Assembly (NCBI GenBank): GCA_024641425.1
Contig: JAHEDC010000007.1
Location: 1 to 33,235 of the forward strand
From: Verrucomicrobiales bacterium
Lineage (GTDB): Bacteria > Verrucomicrobiota > Verrucomicrobiia > Verrucomicrobiales > DEV007
DNA: 33,235 bases
Reading direction: 5' to 3'
Each line of letters opens with the position of its first letter. Position 1 is the stretch's first letter. Shown here piece by piece: positions 24,425 through 33,235 of the stretch. Position numbers and translations under genes: made by a program. The notes below the pieces were generated by a model. It did not search any database. It was not told the DNA's origin and saw only the letters and a list, made by a program, of their open reading frames with translations.

Positions 24425-27109
24425 ATGCCCGAGCAATTCCAGGACTTCACCCATCGCGGATCCGTCTACGACCGCCCGAACCGCAAATGGATCTGCGGGG
24501 GCGCTTGCGAGGGCTGCCCCTGTCTTCTTGGCCCTTCCGCGAAGGGAAAATGCCAGGCCGGTGCGAAATTCGATGGCCGGATCTCCGGCGAGTGCCTTCC
24601 CGTGAAGCATGGCGATCTCTGGGTCTGCAACCGGGTGGACACCCATGGCGGAATTCCCTGCAACGAGGGACCGCTTCCGGACGGATCCTGCTGCCGCGCG
24701 GTCGCGAAATGCCAGCCCCGTCCCACGCTCCGACGGCTCCGTGGCCAATGTGTTCTCCTCGCCTGCCTGGCCACACTTGGATTCTTGCTTTGCCTTTTCA
24801 GCTCCGAATCGGCCAACAATGACGGCCCCCCCCTCGCTCTCGACGCGGGTCCCCTCTCGTTCTCCCACGCCTTTCTCGAGAAAGACTGCAAGAGCTGCCA
24901 TAGCGCTCCGGAGTTGGCGCCGGCCCGCCTCGCCGGTTTCAATCCCCATGGATTTGACCAACGCGCGATGAGCGACGGTCGACTTTGCATGAAATGCCAC
25001 ACCGAAATCGGGGAAAACCGCGGCGAGTTTGCCTTCCATCCCCACACCGCATCCCCTGCCACCCTTCCCAAACCTTCCAGTCTTCTGATTCAGCGGAATC
25101 CGAGCCTCAGGCTTGTTGGCGCCGCCGCGATCGCGACCGGTCTGGACGGCGACCACATCAGTTGCACCACCTGCCACGTCGAGCATCGCGGGGAGATGTT
25201 CGATATCAAGGCGCTTTCCAACGAACAATGTCAGATCTGCCACCAAAGCCGGTTCGGGAATTTCGAAAAAGGACACCCCGAGTTCGACCGGATGAACTAT
25301 CCGCATAACCGGCGCACCCGAATCTTCTTCGACCACTATTCGCACTACGAAAAGCATTTTCCGGAGAAGCAGAAAACCGAGCCGGACGCCGTTCCCATCG
25401 GCTTCGACGAAGCGCGCTCCCATGCGGAGAGCCAGTCCTGTACAACCTGCCACAGCCCCAGTACGGATTCAGGACAAATGAAAGTCAATGCCTTCGAGGA
25501 ATCCTGCGCGAAGTGCCACACGAAGAACGTCTTCTCCTCCGAAGCTTTTCCGGTGATCGCCATTCCGCGGGTGGACATCGATGCGATCAATGCCTTCGTG
25601 GAATTTCTTGGAACGAAGGAGAAACGGGAAGAGGAACAGGACGCCGGCGCCTGGTTCGTGGACTACCAGATCCAGGACGGATTCCCTTGGCCGATGCTCC
25701 TCTTCCTCGACAAGGAAACCCGGGAGAAATGGGATCTTTTGCTCAAGGAAGGCGTCGATATCAGCGACCTTTCCTCGGCCAGCCAGGACCAACTCCAGAC
25801 TGCCACGGACGTGGTTTTCGGCTTCAAGCAGCTCTTCGTTGATGTTTCGGAGGGCAGCGCGGAAGGAAAAAGGGGGAGCGCCGAACTTGCGCGGCGCCTG
25901 GAAGCCAATGGCTATCCAGCCCCCGCCGCCATGCTCAATGGTTTCCCGCAGGACGCCTTCCTCCGCTTCCGCGAGAAGATCTCGCCCTCGAAGACCGCAT
26001 TCCTCGCGAACTCGGCCAGCGAGGGGAAGCTCAGTCTCCTCGAGGAGAAACTGAAGGCCATCACCGATGCTTCCGACGACGAAGTGAAGAGGCAACTCGC
26101 GAGAGACCTCGCCGTTCCCTACGCATGGCGGGAACTGGTGAGGGAAATGAAGGATTACACCGAGAAAAAAACCTATCCAATCAAGAAGAAACCGGAACGC
26201 GCGCCCCGCGCAAAGCCTCCCGAAAATCCCGCGGGTTCCACAGCGCCCGGCGAGGAATCCTTCGGCGAGGAATCCTTTGGGGATCCGGCTCCCGCCACCG
26301 AAGAATCCTTTGGGGATCCGGCTCCCGCCGGGGAGGAATCGTTTGGCGACGACGCCGGAGAGGAATCGTTTGGAGGAGGGGTGGATGACGATGCCCTGGC
26401 CTTCGGTTCCGGCACCGATGCTCCGGCAGAAGTGGAAGAACCCGTCGATCTGCAGGATCCCAACGCGACCGCGTGGAGCGAGAATATTGGCGGCTGGTCC
26501 GAAGATCAGTTTATGATTTCCTACAAATCGACCGGACATTCCGATCCCTTGATGAAGGCCTGGATTGAAGCCCTTCTCGGGCGGATCGACGATGACGCTG
26601 CTCTTTCGGCGCTCCGCGAGAGTCTCAGGTTTTCCCAAGGGGTCGAGTCGCGGGCCGCCGGGAACTGCCTGATGTGCCACTCCATCGATGAGAAGCGCGA
26701 TAGCACAGGCAAACTGACGGGGGCGGTCGTAAACTGGCACTCGCAGGCGACCACTCCATTCAAGATGCCCGAGCGCGCGCTCACGCATTTCAATCACAGC
26801 GCCCACCTCCTCCTCGCCGACTGCCGTCAGTGCCACGTCACTGAAACCGACGAGAACGGCCGGGATCGCTACAAGGAGTCCTTCCCTTCCACCGAAAGCT
26901 GGAATCTCGGCAGCCGTTGGTTCGAAAAAGCAAATCCTCGACTTTTCCACAGTAACTTCCGGCAGCTCGACAAGGGCTCCTGCTCCACCTGCCACAATGG
27001 TTCGACTGCGGATGACAGTTGCCTCCACTGCCACCAGTATCATTTCCCGGTGAGCGACGCCGAAGCGCCGATTATCGATCGCCTCCTGAATCGGGAACAG
27101 ACCCCCTAG
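24425..27109 (+). CDS. Membrane-anchored decahaem cytochrome with Cys-rich N-terminus
   Basis: An 894-residue protein. Residues 20-100 hold eleven Cys (24, 28, 31, 33, 43, 57, 68, 79, 89, 90, 96) and no CxxCH, suggesting a metal or Fe-S site. RRLRGQ then leads into one membrane helix (about 109-126), which puts the Cys-rich part in the cytoplasm and the rest outside. Six haem motifs follow: CKSCH 155, CMKCH 188, CTTCH 247, CQICH 269, CTTCH 339 and CAKCH 361. A haem-free region (about 370-740) ends in five EESFG units (610-650). Four more haems come next: CLMCH 748, CRQCH 800, CSTCH 853 and CLHCH 866. The order of the first haems recalls cytochrome c3/c7 proteins. It lies 26 bases after the cytochrome b gene and is the last gene of the unit. 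Confidence 0.9.
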   Translation: MPEQFQDFTHRGSVYDRPNRKWICGGACEGCPCLLGPSAKGKCQAGAKFDGRISGECLPVKHGDLWVCNRVDTHGGIPCNEGPLPDGSCCRAVAKCQPRPTLRRLRGQCVLLACLATLGFLLCLFSSESANNDGPPLALDAGPLSFSHAFLEKDCKSCHSAPELAPARLAGFNPHGFDQRAMSDGRLCMKCHTEIGENRGEFAFHPHTASPATLPKPSSLLIQRNPSLRLVGAAAIATGLDGDHISCTTCHVEHRGEMFDIKALSNEQCQICHQSRFGNFEKGHPEFDRMNYPHNRRTRIFFDHYSHYEKHFPEKQKTEPDAVPIGFDEARSHAESQSCTTCHSPSTDSGQMKVNAFEESCAKCHTKNVFSSEAFPVIAIPRVDIDAINAFVEFLGTKEKREEEQDAGAWFVDYQIQDGFPWPMLLFLDKETREKWDLLLKEGVDISDLSSASQDQLQTATDVVFGFKQLFVDVSEGSAEGKRGSAELARRLEANGYPAPAAMLNGFPQDAFLRFREKISPSKTAFLANSASEGKLSLLEEKLKAITDASDDEVKRQLARDLAVPYAWRELVREMKDYTEKKTYPIKKKPERAPRAKPPENPAGSTAPGEESFGEESFGDPAPATEESFGDPAPAGEESFGDDAGEESFGGGVDDDALAFGSGTDAPAEVEEPVDLQDPNATAWSENIGGWSEDQFMISYKSTGHSDPLMKAWIEALLGRIDDDAALSALRESLRFSQGVESRAAGNCLMCHSIDEKRDSTGKLTGAVVNWHSQATTPFKMPERALTHFNHSAHLLLADCRQCHVTETDENGRDRYKESFPSTESWNLGSRWFEKANPRLFHSNFRQLDKGSCSTCHNGSTADDSCLHCHQYHFPVSDAEAPIIDRLLNREQTP
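26252..26374 (+). repeat. EESFG-encoding tandem repeat in the decahaem gene
   Basis: Five EESFG units begin at residues 610, 615, 626, 637 and 646. At the DNA level, 27 bases at 26270-26296 recur exactly at 26303-26329, a 33-base period that encodes EESFGDPAPA plus one variable residue. The exact DNA identity points to recent duplication, so copy number probably varies between strains. Confidence 0.85.
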
Positions 27110-27122
27110 CGATTTCGCAGAG

Positions 27123-27144
27123 ACCGGGCCATCGTCCCGGTTTT
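27123..27144 (+). terminator. Intrinsic terminator after the decahaem gene
   Basis: ACCGGG (27123-27128) pairs with CCCGGT (27136-27141) around a seven-base loop, and the stem runs straight into a TTTT. It starts 14 bases after the stop codon. It would end the tetrahaem-to-decahaem unit and separate it from the dehydrogenase subunit gene that follows. Confidence 0.6.
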
Positions 27145-27188
27145 GAAGCCTTGTCAGAATCACCTGTTTCTGTTTTCCTACCTCACGC

Positions 27189-27842
27189 ATGAGCGGAGAA
27201 TCCCACCCCACAGCCCTCGGCCGACGCGAGGCCCTGAAGAAACTCGTCACCGGAGCGGCGGCGGCACTTCCGGCCGGAACCACTCTCACTCCCTCCCGGG
27301 GGCAGGAATCGGCGGTTTCCACCAACCCGCCCGCGCGCCCCCCCTCGGATCCGTACCTATTCGGCCAGAAAGCGCACTGGGACAAACTCCTTGCCAAGGA
27401 GGAACTTCGGACGGCGAGCGCCCTCTGCGACACCATCCTGCCCGCCGACGAAGTTTCGATCGGCGCCAGTGCCGCCGGAGTGCCGGATTTCATCAACGAA
27501 TGGGTAAGCGCCCCGTATCCTACGCAGATCGCCGATCGGGAGATCATTCGGGGCGGGCTTGCGTGGATCAACACGGAATCCTCGAGGCGATTCTCCAAAC
27601 CCTATGCCGATCTCGCCGCCGAACAACAAACCGCACTCTGCGACGACATCTGCGATGCCTCGACCGTAGAGCCGGAATTCCTGTTCGGGGCCCGTTTTTT
27701 TGCGCTCTTCCGCGACCTCACGACCTCCGGTTTCTATACCACCGAGCACGGTCGAAAGGATCTCGGCTATATCGGGAATATCCCCCTTGCCTCGTTTGAT
27801 GGCCCACCCCCGGAAGTGCTCCAACACCTTGGTTTGGCCTGA
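27189..27842 (+). CDS. Gluconate 2-dehydrogenase subunit 3 family protein
   Basis: A 217-residue protein of the small-subunit family that partners GMC flavoproteins in membrane or periplasmic sugar dehydrogenases. The N-terminus has a twin-arginine signal (GRREALKKLVTGAAAALPAG, RR at 12-13). Family features include TASALCDTILPADEVSIGAS, FINEWVSAPYP and the end segment TSGFYTTEHGRKDLGYIGN. In such complexes the small subunit carries the Tat signal and takes the flavoprotein, which has none, across the membrane. Its likely partner is the GMC gene at 31325, separated here by sdhC, sdhA and a cNMP-domain gene. Confidence 0.85.
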   Translation: MSGESHPTALGRREALKKLVTGAAAALPAGTTLTPSRGQESAVSTNPPARPPSDPYLFGQKAHWDKLLAKEELRTASALCDTILPADEVSIGASAAGVPDFINEWVSAPYPTQIADREIIRGGLAWINTESSRRFSKPYADLAAEQQTALCDDICDASTVEPEFLFGARFFALFRDLTTSGFYTTEHGRKDLGYIGNIPLASFDGPPPEVLQHLGLA

Positions 27843-27977
27843 GCCCCCAACTTTTTGGCTTCCTGCCGCCGCCTGAGCGTATATTTCTTTGACCTGCGGG
27901 GCATTTTCGCCCATCGATGGTTGATCCGAAGTGGATTTCAGCCTCGTAACGATTATCAGCCAGGTTAATATCAGCAT

Positions 27978-28670
27978 ATGAATTCCTTCAGCGCCTTCTT
28001 CGCCTCGTCCATCGGCAAGAAATGGATCGTGGCCCTTACCGGCATCGCCTTCATGCTCTTTCTCGTAGGGCATTTGACCGGCAATCTTCTGATCTTCCTC
28101 GGTCCGGACGCGATCAACGAGTATGCAGTCTTCCTGCACAGCCTCGCCCACGGTTTCGGCATCTGGATTGCCCGCATCGGCCTGCTCGTATGCCTCGTTC
28201 TCCATGTCACCGCGACCCTCCAACTCGTCCGGGCGAACCGCGTTGCCCGCGAAGTCCGCTATCAGCACGAGGCCACGGTGCAGGCCAGCCGCGCGTCGCG
28301 CACCATGGCCATCAGCGGCCTGATCATCCTTGCCTTCGTCATCTTTCACATTCTTCATTTCACGGTCGGATTGAACAACGAATATTACGTGGAGAATGGG
28401 CCCTACTTCCTCGCGAACGGCCACCACGATGTCTACAAGATGGTGGTCGATGGCTTCTCGAACCTCCTCGTCTCGGGTTTCTACATCCTCGCTATGGGTT
28501 TGCTCTGCATGCATCTGGGCCACGGCTTCTCAAGCGTTTTCCAGACCCTCGGGCTGCGGACCGAACGCAATTGGCCCGCCATCCAGCGCGCAGGCCAGGC
28601 CTTCGCCGGCCTCATCTTCCTTGGAAACATCTCGATTCCCCTCTCCGTCCTCCTCGGTTTCGTCTCCTGA
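27978..28670 (+). CDS. sdhC: Succinate dehydrogenase cytochrome b subunit (type B)
   Basis: A 230-residue membrane anchor of succinate:quinone oxidoreductase of the cytochrome b558 type found in Bacillus, Bacteroidota, Chlamydiota and Verrucomicrobiota. About five helices are visible. His residues for two b haems occur in LVGHLTGNLLIF, FLHSLAHGF, LVLHVTATLQL, FHILHFTVG and MHLGHGFSS. It opens MNSFSAFFASSIGKKWIVAL, a typical start. It lies 45 bases before sdhA. Its role is to pass electrons from succinate to quinone in the membrane. Confidence 0.92.
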   Translation: MNSFSAFFASSIGKKWIVALTGIAFMLFLVGHLTGNLLIFLGPDAINEYAVFLHSLAHGFGIWIARIGLLVCLVLHVTATLQLVRANRVAREVRYQHEATVQASRASRTMAISGLIILAFVIFHILHFTVGLNNEYYVENGPYFLANGHHDVYKMVVDGFSNLLVSGFYILAMGLLCMHLGHGFSSVFQTLGLRTERNWPAIQRAGQAFAGLIFLGNISIPLSVLLGFVS

Positions 28671-28715
28671 CCTGCTGAAAACCGAAAACCGAACGCTGAA
28701 AACTTCCTCGCTTCC

Positions 28716-30626
<1,911 letters not shown>

Positions 30627-30656
30627 CGACGCGCGGGTCCTCTTGCCCGCCCGGAA

Positions 30657-31181
30657 TCAGGAAGTGCCATCCACCGCCTCTTCCAGGCGCTGCCGATAGT
30701 CCTCGACGAGTTGTTCCGAGGCCGCGAGCTTTTCCGTCGTCGCCTGAAGTCGTCGCTCCATGAGACGGGCGAGGAAAAGAAAGAGCTGGGCGTGGTAGGC
30801 GTGCCTCCGCTCGGAAGAGAGATCCTCCAGCGATGTCGCGTCCACGCGCAGGCAGTAGGTCTTATCGGCGGCGGCGATGACGGTCGCGGTATGCTGGCCG
30901 TCGGCAAGGAGGGCCATCTCGCCGAGAAGTTCCCCTGGTCGCCCGATCCCCGCCACGGGTTGCCCGAGCTTCATCACATGCACCTGCCCCTTCAGCAGGA
31001 TGTGGAGGGCGTGGTCGATGGTGCCATCGGTCAGGATCACGTCGCCCCGCTCGCATTCCAGCAGCGAGGCCTTCGAGAGAATAAGATCCACCTCTTCCTT
31101 ATGCAGGGCGCGGAGGAACGGAATCTCCGCGAGGTACGGCGGCAGGTGTTCCGGATCGTGCCGGTAGGGAAGGATCTTCAT
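30657..31181 (-). CDS. Cyclic-nucleotide-binding-domain protein without DNA-binding domain
   Basis: A 174-residue cytoplasmic protein with one cNMP-binding fold (about residues 18-130), followed by a Glu/Gln-rich helix that looks like a coiled coil (RRLQATTEKLAASEQLVED). The cassette reads GELLGEMALLADGQHTATV. The Glu is kept, but the Arg that normally contacts the cyclic phosphate is replaced around QH, so ligand binding is doubtful. There is no helix-turn-helix, so it is not a Crp/Fnr regulator. It is antisense between sdhA and the GMC gene. It may respond to a different ligand or act by protein contact. Confidence 0.82.
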   Translation of the reverse strand: MKILPYRHDPEHLPPYLAEIPFLRALHKEEVDLILSKASLLECERGDVILTDGTIDHALHILLKGQVHVMKLGQPVAGIGRPGELLGEMALLADGQHTATVIAAADKTYCLRVDATSLEDLSSERRHAYHAQLFLFLARLMERRLQATTEKLAASEQLVEDYRQRLEEAVDGTS

Positions 31182-31324
31182 CGCGCGGAAAGAATGGCAT
31201 TAAGACGACGTAAGGTCTTTTCGGCAAGGAAAAGTTGCGGCTGGATCGCTCGGCGTCATGCGGCTCGGCGCGCGCGAACAAAACTTCCTTCCCAGCGGCG
31301 CCCCCGCCGTGCTATGGGTTTCCC

Positions 31325-33118
31325 ATGGCCATTCTCACCGACCGCAAGACCACCCGCGATTACGACGTCATCATTGTCGGCTCCGGCGCTGCCGGGGGGA
31401 TGTGCGGTTACCTCCTCGCGATGCAGGGGGTGAAGGTGCTGATGCTGGAGGCGGGGCGCGATTACAATCCGCTCTCGGAGACACCCATGTTTGAGACGCC
31501 AGAGATGGCACCGCTGCGGAGCGCGGCGACGCCGGAGAAGCCGTTCGGCTTCTACGACGCGACGGTGGATGGTGGCTGGGACGTTCCCGGCGAACCCTAC
31601 ACAAGCGCGGAGGGCGTGGATTTCAAATGGTGGCGCGCCCGGATGCTGGGCGGCCGGACAAACCACTGGGGGCGTATCTCCCTGCGCATGGGCGAGTATG
31701 ACTTCAAGCCCCGCGCACGGGACGGTCTCGGGCTGGACTGGCCGATGGATTACCAGGATCTCGCGCCCTATTACGACAAGACCGAGGCGCTGGTCGGCAT
31801 CTACGGCACGAACGAGGGGCTGGAAAACACCCCGAATTCCGCCCCCGGCGTCCTCCTTCCGCCGCCAAAGCCGCGGGGTTACGAACTCCTCGTGAAGAAG
31901 CACGGCGCGGCGCTGGGGATTCCCGTCGTGCCCGTACACCGGGCGATCCTCACGCAACGGCAGGACGGCGCGGCGCTGGCGAAGTCGCTTCATCCGGACA
32001 ATCCCAACGCGAAGTATCTGGAGCAGCACGCGGCGACGCGGGCGGCCTGCTTCTGGGCGACGGGCTGCGGCCGCGGCTGCTCGATCAAGGCGAATTTCCA
32101 ATCCACGACCGTGCTGATTCCGCCTGCGATCATGACGGGGAACCTCGACATCCTCACGAATGCGATGGTGCGCGAGGTGACGGTCGACGACGCGGGGAAG
32201 GCGACGGGCGTGCACTACATCGACAAGGTCACGCGACGCGACGCGCATGCCAAGGCCCGCATTGTCATCCTCGCGGCGAGCGGCTGTTCCTCGGCGCGGA
32301 TTCTGCTGAATTCACGGAACGCGCGATTTCCGGCGGGAGTCGCCAATGGCACAGGACTAGTCGGACGCTATCTCATGGACACGGTGGGCGCGAAAGTGGT
32401 CGGACAGATCCCCGCGCTGGAGAACGTTCCCCCACACAACGAGGACGGCGATTCGGGCCTGCACATGTATGTCCCCTGGTGGGGCTACAAGGATCAGGCG
32501 GCGGGCAAGATGGACTTCGCACGCGGGTATCACATCGAATTTCACAGCGGGCGCACGATGCCGGGGCCTGGGATTTTCAACGGGCTCGAAAAGTTCACCG
32601 GAGGGGCCTACGGGAAGAAGCTGAAGGAGGAGGCGCGGCGCTACTACGGGAGCTTCATCAATTTCTCCGGTCGCGGCGAGATGATCCCGAACGAGGATAG
32701 CTATTGCGAGATCGACCCGTCGGGACGCGTCGACCAGTGGGGCATCCCGGTGCTGAAATTCCAATGGAAATGGAGCGAGCACGAGCTGAACCAGGCCCGC
32801 CACATGCACCAGAGCTTCGCGGGGATCATCGAGGCCATGGGCGGCAAACCGACCACGCCCGTCGAGACCGACGGCGCGAAGGCGATCTATCGCCCCGGCG
32901 AGATCATCCACGAAGTCGGCACGACCTGCATGGGCGCCGAGCCCGCGAAATCGGTGCTGAACCAATACTGTCAGAGCTGGGAGGTGAAGAACCTCTTCGT
33001 CACCGACGGTGGCCCCTTCGTCTCCAACGCCGACAAGAATCCCACTCTCAGCATCATGGCCATCGCCTGGCGCGCGATGGATTATCTCGTCGACGAGATG
33101 AAGAAGGGGAACGTGTGA
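31325..33118 (+). CDS. GMC-family sugar dehydrogenase flavoprotein
   Basis: A 597-residue flavoprotein. It has no signal of its own, which fits co-export with a Tat-bearing small subunit. The FAD site is DVIIVGSGAAGGMCGYLL. Other family marks are MLGGRTNHWGRISLRM, a Cys-rich CFWATGCGRGCSIKANF, and the active-site end with HEVGTTCMGAEPAKSVLN and SNADKNPTLSIMAIAWRAM, which contain the expected His and Asn. It resembles gluconate 2-dehydrogenase large subunits and the glycoside 3-dehydrogenases. The substrate cannot be fixed from sequence. The Met at 31325 begins just before the FAD strand; the in-frame Met at 31235 lies in the divergent intergenic region. Confidence 0.88.
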   Translation: MAILTDRKTTRDYDVIIVGSGAAGGMCGYLLAMQGVKVLMLEAGRDYNPLSETPMFETPEMAPLRSAATPEKPFGFYDATVDGGWDVPGEPYTSAEGVDFKWWRARMLGGRTNHWGRISLRMGEYDFKPRARDGLGLDWPMDYQDLAPYYDKTEALVGIYGTNEGLENTPNSAPGVLLPPPKPRGYELLVKKHGAALGIPVVPVHRAILTQRQDGAALAKSLHPDNPNAKYLEQHAATRAACFWATGCGRGCSIKANFQSTTVLIPPAIMTGNLDILTNAMVREVTVDDAGKATGVHYIDKVTRRDAHAKARIVILAASGCSSARILLNSRNARFPAGVANGTGLVGRYLMDTVGAKVVGQIPALENVPPHNEDGDSGLHMYVPWWGYKDQAAGKMDFARGYHIEFHSGRTMPGPGIFNGLEKFTGGAYGKKLKEEARRYYGSFINFSGRGEMIPNEDSYCEIDPSGRVDQWGIPVLKFQWKWSEHELNQARHMHQSFAGIIEAMGGKPTTPVETDGAKAIYRPGEIIHEVGTTCMGAEPAKSVLNQYCQSWEVKNLFVTDGGPFVSNADKNPTLSIMAIAWRAMDYLVDEMKKGNV

Positions 33119-33124
33119 GGCTCG

Positions 33125-33235
33125 TCACTCTTCCCGAATCTCAATTTCCTTGAACTCCACATTCATCTCCATCCCACCGTGGAGCTGGAGCCCAATGTAG
33201 CCTTCCTTACGGCCGGGATCGTCCTTCAGTTCGGC
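33125..33235 (-). CDS. C-terminal end of a DUF1080 (3-keto-disaccharide hydrolase) protein
   Basis: The last 36 codons of a minus-strand gene that continues beyond the window. The sequence ends GYIGLQLHGGMEMNVEFKEI and then EIREE before a TGA at 33125-33127. This is the characteristic last-strand signature of DUF1080 concanavalin-like domains, which include enzymes acting on 3-keto-glycosides. The fragment is too short to tell a hydrolase from a structural copy. It is convergent with the GMC gene, six bases from its stop. Confidence 0.78.
   Translation of the reverse strand, partial: AELKDDPGRKEGYIGLQLHGGMEMNVEFKEIEIREE

Noticed and set aside
26252-26374. Possible CRISPR-like or minisatellite array
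   Set aside because: The units are in frame, encode EESFG repeats and lack constant repeats with variable spacers, so this is a coding tandem repeat.
17541-27109. Nitrite reductase, hydroxylamine oxidoreductase or MtrCAB system
   Set aside because: No CxxCK catalytic haem, no octahaem protein and no MtrC-like surface decahaem lipoprotein. The decahaem protein here is anchored by an N-terminal inner-membrane helix.
25469-27598. 709-codon open frame on the minus strand
   Set aside because: It is antisense to the decahaem cytochrome and the subunit 3 gene, which carry clear motifs; its own translation has none.
27889-27917. Promoter before sdhC with a TTGACC -35
   Set aside because: The -35 is good, but the hexamer at 17 bases (CATCGA) matches only two bases of the -10 consensus.

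Overview
The window is a GC-rich, gene-dense bacterial chromosome segment. It most likely comes from a member of the Verrucomicrobiota (PVC superphylum). The evidence is a DUF1549/DUF1553 plus DUF1501 pair, a PVC-type beta-propeller/HEAT/cytochrome c protein, the tail of a DUF1080 (3-keto-disaccharide hydrolase) protein, and an SdhA whose N-terminus reads like Akkermansia-type type B succinate dehydrogenases. No tRNA, rRNA, insertion sequence, phage gene or CRISPR array was seen, and no stretch over 300 bases lacks a gene.

Layout. 1-2.5 kb: start of an unknown protein (minus), a PA0069-type radical SAM protein and a GNAT acetyltransferase (minus), and an alpha/beta hydrolase (plus). 2.6-3.9 kb: two small exported proteins of unknown function. 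4.0-10.5 kb: the PVC-specific DUF1549/DUF1553 and DUF1501 pair (plus), converging on a 998-residue haem-binding protein (minus). 10.6-27.1 kb: a large divergent electron-transfer locus, the most interesting part. 27.2-33.2 kb: a Tat-exported gluconate-2-dehydrogenase subunit 3 homologue, sdhC and sdhA (no sdhB), a cyclic-nucleotide-domain protein (minus), a GMC flavoprotein and the C-terminus of a DUF1080 protein (minus).

The electron-transfer locus. Reading leftwards from about 20.4 kb are a pentahaem cytochrome, an outer-membrane beta-barrel protein, a membrane-anchored FAD/NAD/2Fe-2S reductase, a lipoprotein with an internal duplication, and the System II cytochrome c maturation proteins ResB and CcsA. 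The last four genes are tightly spaced or overlap. Reading rightwards from about 20.6 kb are a tetrahaem cytochrome, a fusion of two cyclic-nucleotide-binding domains to a four-cluster 4Fe-4S ferredoxin, a small membrane protein with the H-x13-H pattern of dihaem cytochrome b on two helices, and a decahaem cytochrome with a Cys-rich N-terminal domain before a single membrane helix. A stem-loop with a T-run follows. The three cytochromes carry 19 CxxCH motifs.

The pentahaem and decahaem proteins share an acidic EESFG repeat in otherwise unlike contexts, which suggests they work together. A plausible inferred route is: cytoplasmic donor, NADH reductase or cNMP-controlled Fe-S protein, dihaem cytochrome b, decahaem cytochrome, periplasmic cytochromes, then possibly the barrel protein and outside. 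The direction, acceptor and ligand are not known from sequence, and I know of no characterised system with this composition.

The GMC flavoprotein, the subunit 3 homologue and the DUF1080 tail together suggest oxidation of sugars at C3 followed by cleavage of 3-keto-glycosides.
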